DNA of 64,000 bases from Edaphobacillus lindanitolerans (lineage in GTDB: Bacteria > Bacillota > Bacilli > Bacillales_A > Planococcaceae): contig NZ_FTPL01000003.1 of the NCBI RefSeq assembly GCF_900156305.1, forward strand, positions 372,001-436,000. Reading direction: 5' to 3'. The notes under the pieces were generated by a model. The model was not told the DNA's origin, did not search any database, and saw only the letters and a list, made by a program, of their open reading frames with translations. How positions within the stretch are numbered: position 1 is the stretch's first letter; each line of letters opens with the position of its first letter. The translations under genes were made by a program, and so were the position numbers. Of the stretch, positions 47,999-56,616 are shown piece by piece.

Positions 47999-48400
47999 TC
48001 ACGCATAGCCGAAGAATCGGGTTGCGGCCAGCGTCAGGAGCAGGATGGTCCCGAACGCCGTCTCTGCGAGCGTCGCCACATAAGCCTTCTGGTTTTTCGC
48101 GTATTTCTTTTCCATCCGGGCCTGCAGGAAGGCGCTTGCCGCAAAGGGGATGCAGATCAGGGACCAAGGCTCCAAATACCATGGAAGCCGGTCAAATCTG
48201 TCACCGGTGATGACAAACAGGAAGTACGTGAGGATCAGAATCAGTAAAATGAGGCGCATCCGCCGGTCCAGCTTTTTATGGCGATCATTTACATAATACG
48301 GAGTGAACCATTTCGTATAAGAGGAATTGGACCATTTCCTCACGATGAACGAAAAGGTGAGCATGGACAGAATGGCGAGAAAGCCGATGATGATAATCAA
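47999..48400 (-). CDS. DUF4181-type membrane protein, copy 1
   Basis: A protein of 133 residues with four predicted helices. TKWFTPYYVNDRHKKLDRRMRLI and WYLEPWSLICIPFAASAFLQARMEKKYAKNQKAYVATLAETAF match the downstream paralogue at most conserved positions. The start is TTG 48400, eight bases after AAGGAG; a GTG two codons earlier would be two bases from it. The 72-bp gap to copy 2 has no terminator, so the two are probably co-transcribed. Function unknown. Confidence 0.83.
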   Translation of the reverse strand: MIIIIGFLAILSMLTFSFIVRKWSNSSYTKWFTPYYVNDRHKKLDRRMRLILLILILTYFLFVITGDRFDRLPWYLEPWSLICIPFAASAFLQARMEKKYAKNQKAYVATLAETAFGTILLLTLAATRFFGYA

Positions 48401-48565
48401 GGGCACCGCTCCTTCCGAAAAAAGATCTTTGAATTTTCTTGATTCTATCCATTATACTAAAATATGTGAAAAACGGGAAGACCTATTTCATAAACGTGAA
48501 GGGCGAAATGATGCGGGGTTCCAGCGGCAGGCCGTTCCAGGGAGCAGTTCTGACCGATTTGAACA

Positions 48566-48609
48566 GAAAAAACCGGTGCCCGCGGATGAACGCGGGCACC
48601 GGTTTTTTT
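48566..48609. terminator. Terminator of binding-protein copy 2
   Basis: AAAACCGGTGCCCGCG and CGCGGGCACCGGTTTT form a perfect 16-bp stem, with A and T runs on its two sides. Confidence 0.9.
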
Positions 48610-48615
48610 GTTGGA

Positions 48616-50250
48616 TCACTCAGAGAGAGTGACGTCTTTGAGTTTGTAGATGCCAGCCTGGTCGATGCTGAAGCCTTTGACCTTGTCGCTGACTCCGTTG
48701 AGGTATTCCTGGTGATGGATGAAGATCATCGGAGCATCTTCTACGATCTGCTGCTGGGCTTCCGCATAGATGCCGACGCGTGCGTCAGGATCGGTTTCCT
48801 TGCGGCCTTCATCGAGCAGCTGGTCGACTTTTTCATTCTCATAGAACGAGCGGTTGCCCGGGTCGCCCTTCTGGGACGAGTGGAACAGCGCGTAGAGACC
48901 GTAGTCCGCGTCGCCCGTCGGGTTGGACCAGCCGAGGATGAACATGTCATGCTCGCCGGCTGCCGTCTTTTCGAGGTATGTGCCGAATTCCATTTGCTCG
49001 ATCTTTACATCAATGTTCAGCTCTTTCAGGGACTGCTGGAGCAGGACGGCCATGTCAACCCGCTGAGGGTTGTCGTTCGTCCAGATGGTGGTGGAGAAGC
49101 CGTCTGCGTAGCCCGCTTCTTCAAGGAGCTTCTTTGCTTCGTCCATGTTGTAGTCGATCATTTTCAGTTTTTCGTCATAGCCGAAGATGCCCGGTGCGAG
49201 AGGGCCTTTGGCCGGAATGCCGAATCCTTCGTAAACGCCGTCGATGATATCTTCTTTGTTGACGGCCATGGAGATCGCCTTGCGGACGCGGACATCGTCA
49301 AACGGTGCCTTCTCGGTGTTGAAGCCGATATAGGAAAGGCTCGAGGATGGTGTCTGGTCGACAGTGGCGTTGCCGGAGTCGTTGATGCGCGCGACTTCGT
49401 TCGGCTGGACCGGGTCGATGATGTGCGCGTTGCCGGTTTCGAGCTCGGCTGCACGGGTGGCGCTTTCAGGGACAACCTTGAAGGCGACGGAGTCGACCTT
49501 CGCCGGACCGTTCCAGTAGTCTTCGTTTTTCACGAGCTTGATCTCGGAGCCCGGGCTCCAGCTGTCAAACTTGAAGTAGCCGGTGCCGACTGGATTCTCG
49601 GAGATGACGGAGCCCGGTTCTTTGCCGTCTTCCATTGCTGCGTAGTCTTCGTCAATCGACTTCGGGCTGATGATGCTGCCGCCGTTGTGGGACATGTGGG
49701 CGAGAAGCGGAGCGAACGGATAGTCGGTCTTGAACTGAACCGTATAGTCGTCGATGACTTCGACGCTGTTGATCATTTCAAAGAGGAAATAGCGCGGCGA
49801 TGCGACTTTTTCGTCGAGTACGCGTTCAAAGCTTTTCTTGACTGCTTCCGCATTGAAGTCTTCGCCGTCATGGAATTTTACGCCTTCCTGCAGCTTGAAC
49901 TCCCAGGTCGTATCGTCGATCGCTTCCCATTCGGTTGCGAGACCCGGTTCAATTTCATTGTTATCATTTCGTTTTACGAGTGTTTCGAAGATGTTCTCCT
50001 GCACGGCAGAAGATGGAACATCGTTGGAGCCATGCGGGTCAAGCGAGGATGCATCGGACAGTACTGCGAGGACAAGGTCCCCACCTTCAGAACCGCCGTC
50101 TGTGGTGCCTTCGTCTTGCTTGTTGCCTTCATCTTTGTTGCCGTCGCCTCCGTCGGAAGCATTGTCTCCGCCACCGGCGCATGCCGCGAGGAACATGGAT
50201 ACGACAAGCATCATGATGAACAACAGCAGTGTACTGCGTTTGGTCTTCAT
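48616..50250 (-). CDS. Peptide/glutathione ABC transporter substrate-binding lipoprotein, copy 2
   Basis: A protein of 544 residues. The lipobox is LAAC (Cys near 23), then a long Asp/Gly/Glu linker and an SBP_bac_5 domain (LAVLSDASSLDPHGSNDVPSS, WEFKLQEGVKFHDGEDFNAEAVKKSFERV, SHNGGSIISPKSI). It is nearly collinear with copy 1, with most differences in the linker and surface loops. It is divergent from the permease operon at 50535 with only 284 bp between, so it is the likely cognate binding protein. Its SigA promoter is overlapped by a CodY-like box. The duplicate may widen the peptide range (inference). Confidence 0.92.
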   Translation of the reverse strand: MKTKRSTLLLFIMMLVVSMFLAACAGGGDNASDGGDGNKDEGNKQDEGTTDGGSEGGDLVLAVLSDASSLDPHGSNDVPSSAVQENIFETLVKRNDNNEIEPGLATEWEAIDDTTWEFKLQEGVKFHDGEDFNAEAVKKSFERVLDEKVASPRYFLFEMINSVEVIDDYTVQFKTDYPFAPLLAHMSHNGGSIISPKSIDEDYAAMEDGKEPGSVISENPVGTGYFKFDSWSPGSEIKLVKNEDYWNGPAKVDSVAFKVVPESATRAAELETGNAHIIDPVQPNEVARINDSGNATVDQTPSSSLSYIGFNTEKAPFDDVRVRKAISMAVNKEDIIDGVYEGFGIPAKGPLAPGIFGYDEKLKMIDYNMDEAKKLLEEAGYADGFSTTIWTNDNPQRVDMAVLLQQSLKELNIDVKIEQMEFGTYLEKTAAGEHDMFILGWSNPTGDADYGLYALFHSSQKGDPGNRSFYENEKVDQLLDEGRKETDPDARVGIYAEAQQQIVEDAPMIFIHHQEYLNGVSDKVKGFSIDQAGIYKLKDVTLSE

Positions 50251-50300
50251 GCAGTCTCCCCCTACTATTTGTTATGGATATTACGGACGGAATCGACCGC

Positions 50301-50315
50301 AATATTCAGAAAAAA
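50301..50315. promoter_or_regulatory. CodY-like box at binding-protein copy 2 promoter
   Basis: AATATTCAGAAAAAA matches the CodY consensus at 12 of 15 positions and touches the downstream edge of the -10, exactly as at copy 1. Confidence 0.5.
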
Positions 50316-50342
50316 TATACCATACCCCATCACCGAATTCAA
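50314..50342 (-). promoter_or_regulatory. SigA promoter of binding-protein copy 2
   Basis: Minus-strand TTGAAT (50337-50342), a 17-base spacer and TATATT (50314-50319). Confidence 0.65.
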
Positions 50343-50434
50343 TAGCAGTTTCTATAATTGGTTACGCTTGCTAGTAACTGATGGAAGGATGTAAATTTTG
50401 CTTTCGCACGGAAAGATTGAATTGAAAAATATCA

Positions 50435-50463
50435 TTCAGAATTTAGAACTTTCATGTTATAGT
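50435..50463 (+). promoter_or_regulatory. SigA promoter of the peptide permease operon
   Basis: TTCAGA (50435-50440), a 17-base spacer and TATAGT (50458-50463), about 70 bp before the first permease gene. It is divergent from the copy 2 promoter. Confidence 0.55.
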
Positions 50464-50534
50464 ATCGGTTAGTAAGTGAGAGAAAAACGGGGCGGGGCTC
50501 TGTCCGGCGTCCTGGGGGAAAGAGGGATACTAAA

Positions 50535-51425
50535 ATGACGCAACATGCAGCGGGAGCCGCAGTGCCGAAACGGTACAATCCCAGGCTTGAAATGTACAAG
50601 GGGATCTGGAGACGGCTCAGAAAAAACAAGTCCGCCGTCATTGGCGGGGGTATTGTCATCTTCTTCATCCTGCTGGCAATCTTCGGACCGATGCTCACTC
50701 CGATAGATCCAAATGCCACCGACATCACGAATAAAAACCAGCCTCCTTCCGCAGACCACTGGTTCGGGACAGACAACTATGGCCGGGACATGTTCACCCG
50801 TATCATCCATGGAGCGAAATTAACACTCATCGTCGGATTCCTTTCCGTCATGATCGGCGGTGTGGTCGGCGTCATCTTCGGAATCGTCGCCGGTTATTAC
50901 GGCGGATGGGTGGATACGATCATCATGCGCATCATGGACGTCCTGCTCGCATTCCCGGGCATCCTGCTTGCACTCGCCATCGTGAGCGTGCTCGGCGGGA
51001 GCCTGACGAACATGATCATCGCCATCGGGATCTTCTCGGTGCCGGCATTCGCCCGGATTGTCCGGGGGTCCGCGCTATCCGTACGGAAGCTGGAATACAT
51101 AGACGCCATGAAGGCGCTCGGGGCATCCGATCTGCGGATCATCTTCAAGCATATATTGCCGAACGTCACGTCGCCGATCATCGTCCAGGCGACGCTGCGT
51201 ATTGCGACCGCGGTCCTGACGGCAAGCGGCCTGTCGTTCCTCGGCCTCGGGGCACAGCCGCCCGCACCGGAATGGGGGGCCATGCTGTCGGCCGGCCGGA
51301 CATTCATGCACGACTCGCCGCATATGGTGCTCATCCCCGGAATCATGATCGTCATCGTCGTCCTCGCCTTCAACATCTTCGGCGATGGGCTGCGCGATGC
51401 GCTTGATCCGAAAATGAACAAATGA
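50535..51425 (+). CDS. dppC: Dipeptide/oligopeptide ABC transporter permease (DppC/OppC type)
   Basis: A protein of 296 residues. The OppC_N segment comes first (RLRKNKSAVIGGGIVIFFILLAIFGPML), then the characteristic HWFGTDNYGRDMFTRIIHGAK, and five more helices with the coupling-helix EAA motif EYIDAMKALGASDLRIIFKHILPN. It is one half of the transmembrane channel for peptide uptake. First gene of the operon, before the DppB-type permease and the two ATPases; this C-B-D-F order is common in Bacillales glutathione/dipeptide systems. RBS is within AAAGAGGG. The symbol denotes family only. Confidence 0.93.
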   Translation: MTQHAAGAAVPKRYNPRLEMYKGIWRRLRKNKSAVIGGGIVIFFILLAIFGPMLTPIDPNATDITNKNQPPSADHWFGTDNYGRDMFTRIIHGAKLTLIVGFLSVMIGGVVGVIFGIVAGYYGGWVDTIIMRIMDVLLAFPGILLALAIVSVLGGSLTNMIIAIGIFSVPAFARIVRGSALSVRKLEYIDAMKALGASDLRIIFKHILPNVTSPIIVQATLRIATAVLTASGLSFLGLGAQPPAPEWGAMLSAGRTFMHDSPHMVLIPGIMIVIVVLAFNIFGDGLRDALDPKMNK

Positions 51426-51441
51426 CTGAGGGGGAAACAGA

Positions 51442-52383
51442 ATGACCAAATACATCATCCGGCGTCTCCTGCAGACGATTCCGGTACTCATCGGCGTGTC
51501 CATTCTCGTCTTCTCCCTGATGCATCTCATCCCGGGTGATCCGGCGCAGATCATCGCAGGGGAAGGGGCACCGGAAAAGACGGTCGAGCAGATCAGGGAA
51601 CGCCTCGGCTTGAATGAACCGATCCACAAGCAATATCTTAACTATATGAGCGGCGTCGTCCAGGGAGACCTCGGGAATTCGGTCCGCAGCGGCCGTCCGG
51701 TTGTCGACGAGATCAAGACCCGCTTCTGGGTGACGCTGGAGCTTGCGACCTACGCCACGATCCTGGCCGTCTTCATCGGCCTGATGGCCGGAATCATCTC
51801 CGCGGTCCGTCATTATACATTCACGGATACGGCCATCATGATCGTCGCCCTGTTCGGACTCTCGATGCCGAACTTCTGGCTCGGCCTCGTGCTCATCGAC
51901 TGGTTTGCAATCGGCGGGGACTGGCTTCCGGCATGGGCGAAGCTTCGGCCGTCCGGCTGGGGCGACAGCTGGCGACAGGTCGTCCTTCCGGTCATCACGC
52001 TCGGGACCGGGGGCGCCGCGATCATTGCCCGCATGACCCGTTCCTCGATGCTCGAAGTCATCGGACAGGATTACATCCGGACGGCCCGTGCAAAGGGGCT
52101 GACTGACCGGGTCATCACATACCGCCATGCATTGAAGAACGCCTTGATCCCTGTCGTCACGGTCGTCGGGCTCGAGTTCGGCGGATTCCTCGGCGGGGCG
52201 GTCCTCACCGAGACGATCTTCGCCATCAACGGCATGGGCCGGCTCACCGTCCAGGCGATCAACACACGGGACTTCCCGATCGTCCAGGGGGCGGTCCTCG
52301 TCATCTCCGTTCTGTTCGTCTTCGTGAACCTGATTGTGGATATCTCATATAAACTGCTCAACAAGCGGATCGACCTCGGCTGA
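51442..52383 (+). CDS. dppB: Dipeptide/oligopeptide ABC transporter permease (DppB/OppB type)
   Basis: A protein of 313 residues with six predicted helices. It starts TKYIIRRLLQTIPVLIGVSILVFSLMHLIPGDP, diagnostic of DppB/OppB, and the EAA loop is IGQDYIRTARAKGLTDRVITYRHALKNALIP. It pairs with the preceding DppC-type permease. It begins 16 bp after that gene, with AGGGGG upstream. The symbol denotes family only. Confidence 0.93.
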   Translation: MTKYIIRRLLQTIPVLIGVSILVFSLMHLIPGDPAQIIAGEGAPEKTVEQIRERLGLNEPIHKQYLNYMSGVVQGDLGNSVRSGRPVVDEIKTRFWVTLELATYATILAVFIGLMAGIISAVRHYTFTDTAIMIVALFGLSMPNFWLGLVLIDWFAIGGDWLPAWAKLRPSGWGDSWRQVVLPVITLGTGGAAIIARMTRSSMLEVIGQDYIRTARAKGLTDRVITYRHALKNALIPVVTVVGLEFGGFLGGAVLTETIFAINGMGRLTVQAINTRDFPIVQGAVLVISVLFVFVNLIVDISYKLLNKRIDLG

Positions 52384-52418
52384 TCCGATCCGGCCTCTGG
52401 GCTCAAGGGGGAAGCAAC

Positions 52419-53444
52419 ATGGTAGAAACCATTCTGGATGTGCGCGACCTGCGCACCTCCTTCTATACGGATGAAGGAGAAGTGAAGGCCGTCGACGGCG
52501 TCAGCTTCTCCGTCCCGAAAGGAAAGACGATCGGCATCGTCGGCGAGTCGGGTTCCGGCAAGAGCATCACCTCGCTGTCGATCCTCCGGCTCCTTGCCTC
52601 GAACGGCAAAGTCGTCGGAGGTGAAGTGCGGTTCAAGGGCGACAATCTGCTTGCCTACTCAGAAAAGAAAATGCGCAGCCTGAGGGGCAATAAAATCTCG
52701 ATGATCTTCCAGGAGCCGATGACCTCGCTCAACCCGGTGTTCACCGTCGGACAGCAGATCTCCGAGACGCTCATCGAGCACCAGGGGATGTCCAAGAAAG
52801 CGGCGATGGCGAAATCCGTCGACCTGTTGAAACTGGTCGGCATTCCGTCGCCCGACAAGCGGGTGAAGCAATACCCGTATGAACTGTCCGGCGGGATGCG
52901 CCAGCGGGTCATGATCGCCATCGCGCTCGCCTGCAATCCGGAAATTCTCATAGCGGATGAGCCGACGACCGCGCTGGACGTGACGATCCAGGCACAGATC
53001 CTCGGGCTCATCCGGGACCTGCAGCAGCGCATGGGCATGTCGGTCGTCCTCATCACCCATGACCTCGGCGTCGTGGCGGAAACATGCGACTATGTCGCGG
53101 TCATGTATGCCGGGCAAGTCGTCGAATACAGCGACGTGCGGACCTTGTTCCGCAAGCCGAAGCATCCGTACACGGTCGGATTGCTCAAGTCCCTGCCGCG
53201 GCCGGACGAAGATCAGGAAAAGCTCATCCCGATCCACGGCACGGTCCCGTCGCCGCTCCATATGCCGGTCGGCTGCCGGTTCAACCCGCGCTGCCCGGCC
53301 GCGACCGATCTTTGCCGGGAAAAGCTTCCGGACCTGTTCGACGACGGGGAAGGCAACCAGGTGCGCTGCTGGATCTACAATGAACAGTGGCCGGGAGAGA
53401 AGGAGGTGGACGTCTTTGGAGAAGAAAGAACTGCTCGTTGTTGA
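52419..53444 (+). CDS. dppD: Peptide ABC transporter ATP-binding protein (DppD/OppD type)
   Basis: A protein of 341 residues. Walker [10 protein letters not shown]-loop [14 protein letters not shown], signature [12 protein letters not shown], Walker [12 protein letters not shown] and H-loop ITHDLGVV are intact. The C-terminal oligopeptide region contains the Cys cluster of Opp ATPases ([19 protein letters not shown]), known in relatives to hold an iron-sulfur cluster of unclear function. It follows the permeases by 35 bp and overlaps the next ATPase gene by 29 bp. Confidence 0.94.
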   Translation: MVETILDVRDLRTSFYTDEGEVKAVDGVSFSVPKGKTIGIVGESGSGKSITSLSILRLLASNGKVVGGEVRFKGDNLLAYSEKKMRSLRGNKISMIFQEPMTSLNPVFTVGQQISETLIEHQGMSKKAAMAKSVDLLKLVGIPSPDKRVKQYPYELSGGMRQRVMIAIALACNPEILIADEPTTALDVTIQAQILGLIRDLQQRMGMSVVLITHDLGVVAETCDYVAVMYAGQVVEYSDVRTLFRKPKHPYTVGLLKSLPRPDEDQEKLIPIHGTVPSPLHMPVGCRFNPRCPAATDLCREKLPDLFDDGEGNQVRCWIYNEQWPGEKEVDVFGEERTARC

Positions 53445-54447
53445 CGGGCTCAAACAATACTTCCCGATCAAAGGCGGATTCCTCGGCCGCACGGTCAATC
53501 ACGTCAAGGCAGTCGATGACATCAGCTTCACGATCCATGAAGGCGAGACCGTCTCGATCGTCGGAGAATCAGGCTGCGGAAAGTCGACGACCGGACGCGC
53601 CATCCTGCGTCTCGAGGAGCCGACCGAGGGCAAGGTCGTCTTCAACGGCGAAGATCTGACGAAGCTGCCGAAGGGGGAGATGCGGAAGCACCGGAAAGAT
53701 CTGCAGATCATCTTCCAGGACCCGTATGCTTCCATCAACCCGCGCCAGACGGTTTCGGACGTCCTGAATGAAGCGATGGAGATCCAAAAAGTCGTGCCGA
53801 AAAAAGAGCGGCGTGACCGCATCATCGAGCTGCTCGAGACCGTGGGGCTCAACGCCGCACAGGCGGACCGGTATCCGCACGAATTCTCCGGCGGCCAGCG
53901 CCAGCGGATCGGCATCGCCCGTGCGCTTTCGGTGAACCCGAAGCTCATCATCTGCGACGAAGCCGTTTCGGCGCTGGACGTCTCGATCCAGGCACAGGTG
54001 CTGAACCTGCTCGATGAACTTCAGGACGAGTACAACCTCACATACCTGTTCATCTCCCATGACCTCGGCGTGGTCCGGCATATCTCGGACCGGGTCATCG
54101 TCATGTACGTCGGCAAGATCGTCGAGATCGGTGACAAGCACTCCATCTTCGACAATCCGAAACACCCGTACACGAAGGCCCTGCTGTCGGCCATCCCGGT
54201 GCCAGACCCGGACAGGGAACGCAACCATATTGTCCTGCGCGGAGATGTCCCCTCCCCGATCGACCCGCCGAGCGGCTGCCGGTTCCACACCCGCTGCCCG
54301 TTCGCCCAGGAAAAATGCCGTGTCGACGTGCCGGAACTTGTGCGCCACGACGGCATGCAGGAAGGCCACGAAGCCGCCTGCCACTTCGTCGAAGAAATCG
54401 AACGCGGCGAAGTGAAACCGAAAGAACTCCAGGTCACAACGTTTTAA
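53416..54447 (+). CDS. dppF: Peptide ABC transporter ATP-binding protein (DppF/OppF type)
   Basis: A protein of 343 residues. Walker A GESGCGKST, IIFQDPYASINPRQTV, signature FSGGQRQRIGIA, Walker B LIICDEAVSALD, and the C-terminal Cys cluster CRFHTRCPFAQEKC. Start TTG 53416 ([16 protein letters not shown]) has AGGAGGTGG nine bases upstream, inside the end of the OppD-type gene in another frame; the longer open frame upstream is a shadow of that gene. It heterodimerises with the preceding ATPase to drive peptide import. Last gene of the operon; a terminator follows after 40 bp, then the large tandem array. Confidence 0.94.
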   Translation: MEKKELLVVDGLKQYFPIKGGFLGRTVNHVKAVDDISFTIHEGETVSIVGESGCGKSTTGRAILRLEEPTEGKVVFNGEDLTKLPKGEMRKHRKDLQIIFQDPYASINPRQTVSDVLNEAMEIQKVVPKKERRDRIIELLETVGLNAAQADRYPHEFSGGQRQRIGIARALSVNPKLIICDEAVSALDVSIQAQVLNLLDELQDEYNLTYLFISHDLGVVRHISDRVIVMYVGKIVEIGDKHSIFDNPKHPYTKALLSAIPVPDPDRERNHIVLRGDVPSPIDPPSGCRFHTRCPFAQEKCRVDVPELVRHDGMQEGHEAACHFVEEIERGEVKPKELQVTTF

Positions 54448-54486
54448 TAGAATTGTTTAAACTGCAGTTTCCATCGTGTTAACCGA

Positions 54487-54528
54487 AAACCGGACGCCCG
54501 CCTGCATCGTGGACGTCCGGTTTTTTGC
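54487..54528 (+). terminator. Terminator of the peptide permease operon
   Basis: AACCGGACG and CGTCCGGTT form a 9-bp stem around a long loop, followed by TTTTG. Confidence 0.8.
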
Positions 54529-54540
54529 GTGGGAAAAAGG

Positions 54541-55345
54541 GGAGAGATGGAGGGCGGATGGAAGATGTGGAGCGTGGATTTGCAGTATGGAGCGTGGATT
54601 TGAGGTATGGAGAGCGGATTTGAAATATGGGATGTGGATTTACAATATGGAGAGCGGATTTGAAATATGGGGTGCGGATTTTCAATATGGAGAGCGGATT
54701 TGAAATATGGGATGCGGATTTACAATATGGAGAACGGATTTGAAATATGGGAAGTGGATTTACAGTATGGAGAGTGGATTTGAAGTATAGGATGCGGATT
54801 TACAATATGGAGGACGGATTTGAGATATGGAGTGCGGATTTTCAATATGGAGAGCGGATTTGAAATATGGGATGCGGATTTACAATATGGAGAACGGATT
54901 TGAGATATGGAGAGTGTATTTACAATATGGAGAGCGGATTTGAAATATGGGGTGCGGATTTTCAATATGGAGAGCGGATTTGAAATATGGGATGCGGATT
55001 TACAATATGGAGAACGGATTTGAAATATGGGAAGTGGATTTACAGTATGGAGAGCGGATTTGAAGTATGGGATGCAAATTTACAATATGGAGGACGGATT
55101 TGAAATATGGGATGCGGATTTACAATATGGAGAACGGATTTGAAATATGGGAAGTGGATTTACAGTATGGAGAGCGGATTTGAAGTATGGGATGCGGATT
55201 TACAATATGGAGGACGGATTTGAGATATGGAGTGCAGATTTACGATATGGAGCAGCGTTCTGAATTATGGAGCGGGAAAGTGAATTATGGCGGGCCGTTC
55301 TGAATTATGGAACGAGGATATGAATTATGGCCGCCCGTTCTGAAC
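54541..55345. repeat. Large tandem array, about 40 copies of a 20-bp unit
   Basis: Units of exactly 20 bp run for about 800 bp. Two forms alternate, GGATTTGAAATATGGGATGC and GGATTTACAATATGGAGAGC, with a 40-bp period, and there is a higher-order block of 120 bp (55021-55140 recurs at 55141-55240). Toward the right end the unit drifts to TGAATTATGG-type (55261, 55281, 55301, 55321), still in register. It lies between the peptide operon and the UPF0718 gene, which converge. Minus-strand frames of 60-80 codons through it are by-products of the periodicity. Confidence 0.93.
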
Positions 55346-55364
55346 TACAGAACCCTCACCTCAC

Positions 55365-55400
55365 AAAAAGCCCCGTTCCGCTGTCGGAACGGGGCTTTCT
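55365..55400. terminator. Bidirectional terminator of the UPF0718 permease gene
   Basis: AAAGCCCCGTTCCG and CGGAACGGGGCTTT form a perfect 14-bp stem with loop CTGT. Confidence 0.88.
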
Positions 55401-55405
55401 TCTAT

Positions 55406-56461
55406 TCACAAAACCAACATGCCGATCAGCCCGCTCAACATGCCGAGCAGGACGACGGCGCCGGAGACGAACCAGAGGACTTTTCTCGGAAACGCGCCGG
55501 CGACAAGCAGAAGCGACGGGAGGCTGATGGCCGGCAGTGTGATGAGCAGGGTGGCCGCGGGGCCGTTGCCGAGTCCGGCTGTCAGGAATGTCTGGATGAT
55601 CGGAATTTCGGCAGCTGTCGGGATGACGAACAGCATGCCGCCGATCGCGAACAGCAGGATCATCAGGAGCGAATTGCCCGATGCGCCGTCAAGCAGCGGG
55701 AACAGCCATGGCCGGATCGCTGCGATGAGCAGGACGGACAGGAAGTAGGCCGGCACGATGAAGAGCGCCATGCGGCCCATCGCCTTCAGCCAGCGGGAAA
55801 GGAAATGTCCTTCCTCCGCCTCTGTTTCCGCTTCTTCCATCATCTTGTCGATCCTTTCAGGCATGGCGGACGGAGCGAACCGGTTGGCGAAGTAGCTGAC
55901 GCCGAACACGAGGACTGCGCCGACCAGCACCCGGATCAATGTGAATTTCCAGGACAGGACGAAGGTCATGAAGATGAGCACGGCCGGGTTCAGGACCGGG
56001 TTTCCGAGCCAGAACGCGAGGGCCGCCCCAACCGAAACGTTCTTCTTCCGGAGCCCGGCTGCGACCGGTGCCGCGCAGCATGTGCACATCATGCCGGGCA
56101 GGCTGGAGAGACCGGCGATGGCCGTGCTGCCGAATGTCGTTTTGCCGAGTGTTCGGAGAAGCCAGTCTGCCGGGATGAGCACCTGGACGAGCGAACCGAG
56201 GATGATCCCGAGCACCGCGGCTTTCCAGACGGCGAGAAAATAGGCGGTGACGTAGGACCAGGTGCTCTCCCACGAGAATGTGCCCGCCGCGGAAGGGTCC
56301 CCGAGGATCGAATCACCGATGGAATGGGTGGTGATCGCCGTCAGGCTCTTGTCCCAGTACGGGACCCATTTGACATAGGCAAGCCCTGCGACCGCCACAA
56401 CCAGAAACAAAGCAATATATGCGACCGTCCGCTTTCCTGCGGACCGGGCAGATGGATTCAA
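55406..56461 (-). CDS. UPF0718/YraQ-type permease
   Basis: A protein of 351 residues with eight to ten predicted helices. The family motifs are present: GLSSLPGMMCTCCAAPVAAGLRKKNVSVGAALAFWLGNPVLNPAVLIFM near residues 130-180 (with three Cys) and TAAEIPIIQTFLTAGLGNGPAATLLITLPAISLPSLLL near the C-terminus. These permeases are linked to arsenic, metal or thiol-compound transport in some genomes, but no substrate is established. The TTG start at 56461 has GGAGG eight bases upstream; the frame open to 56620 crosses the promoter and is rejected. Confidence 0.85.
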   Translation of the reverse strand: MNPSARSAGKRTVAYIALFLVVAVAGLAYVKWVPYWDKSLTAITTHSIGDSILGDPSAAGTFSWESTWSYVTAYFLAVWKAAVLGIILGSLVQVLIPADWLLRTLGKTTFGSTAIAGLSSLPGMMCTCCAAPVAAGLRKKNVSVGAALAFWLGNPVLNPAVLIFMTFVLSWKFTLIRVLVGAVLVFGVSYFANRFAPSAMPERIDKMMEEAETEAEEGHFLSRWLKAMGRMALFIVPAYFLSVLLIAAIRPWLFPLLDGASGNSLLMILLFAIGGMLFVIPTAAEIPIIQTFLTAGLGNGPAATLLITLPAISLPSLLLVAGAFPRKVLWFVSGAVVLLGMLSGLIGMLVL

Positions 56462-56494
56462 GTTCAGGACCTCCTGAAAAAAGTTAACCGATAC

Positions 56495-56523
56495 AGTATA
56501 CCACCGGTTCCCGAGTTCTGCCA
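56495..56523 (-). promoter_or_regulatory. SigA-type promoter of the UPF0718 gene
   Basis: Minus-strand TATACT (56495-56500) and a weak -35 TGGCAG (56518-56523) with 17-base spacing. Its position supports the start at 56461. Confidence 0.5.
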
Positions 56524-56545
56524 TCGGATATCTTTCCGGGAATAT

Positions 56546-56576
56546 GAAACGCCCCCGGCGGGATGCCGTGGGGCGC
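56546..56576 (-). terminator. Terminator of the ABC half-transporter gene
   Basis: CGCCCC(A)CGGC and GCCG(G)GGGCG form a GC-rich stem with a short T tail on the minus strand. Confidence 0.6.
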
Positions 56577-56616
56577 TTGTCCAAAAGGGCTTGCATAGCG
56601 TTCAAGTTCAGCGCAT

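Noticed and set aside
53059-53415. Upstream part of the frame leading into the OppF-type gene
   Set aside because: It overlaps the 3' third of the OppD-type gene in another frame and has no domain; the TTG at 53416 with AGGAGGTGG is the start.
54479-54965. Minus-strand open frames of 68 and 81 codons with repeats such as KSALHIVN
   Set aside because: They lie wholly in the 20-bp tandem array; three units make 60 bp, so the frame stays open by chance. No RBS and no non-repeat domain.
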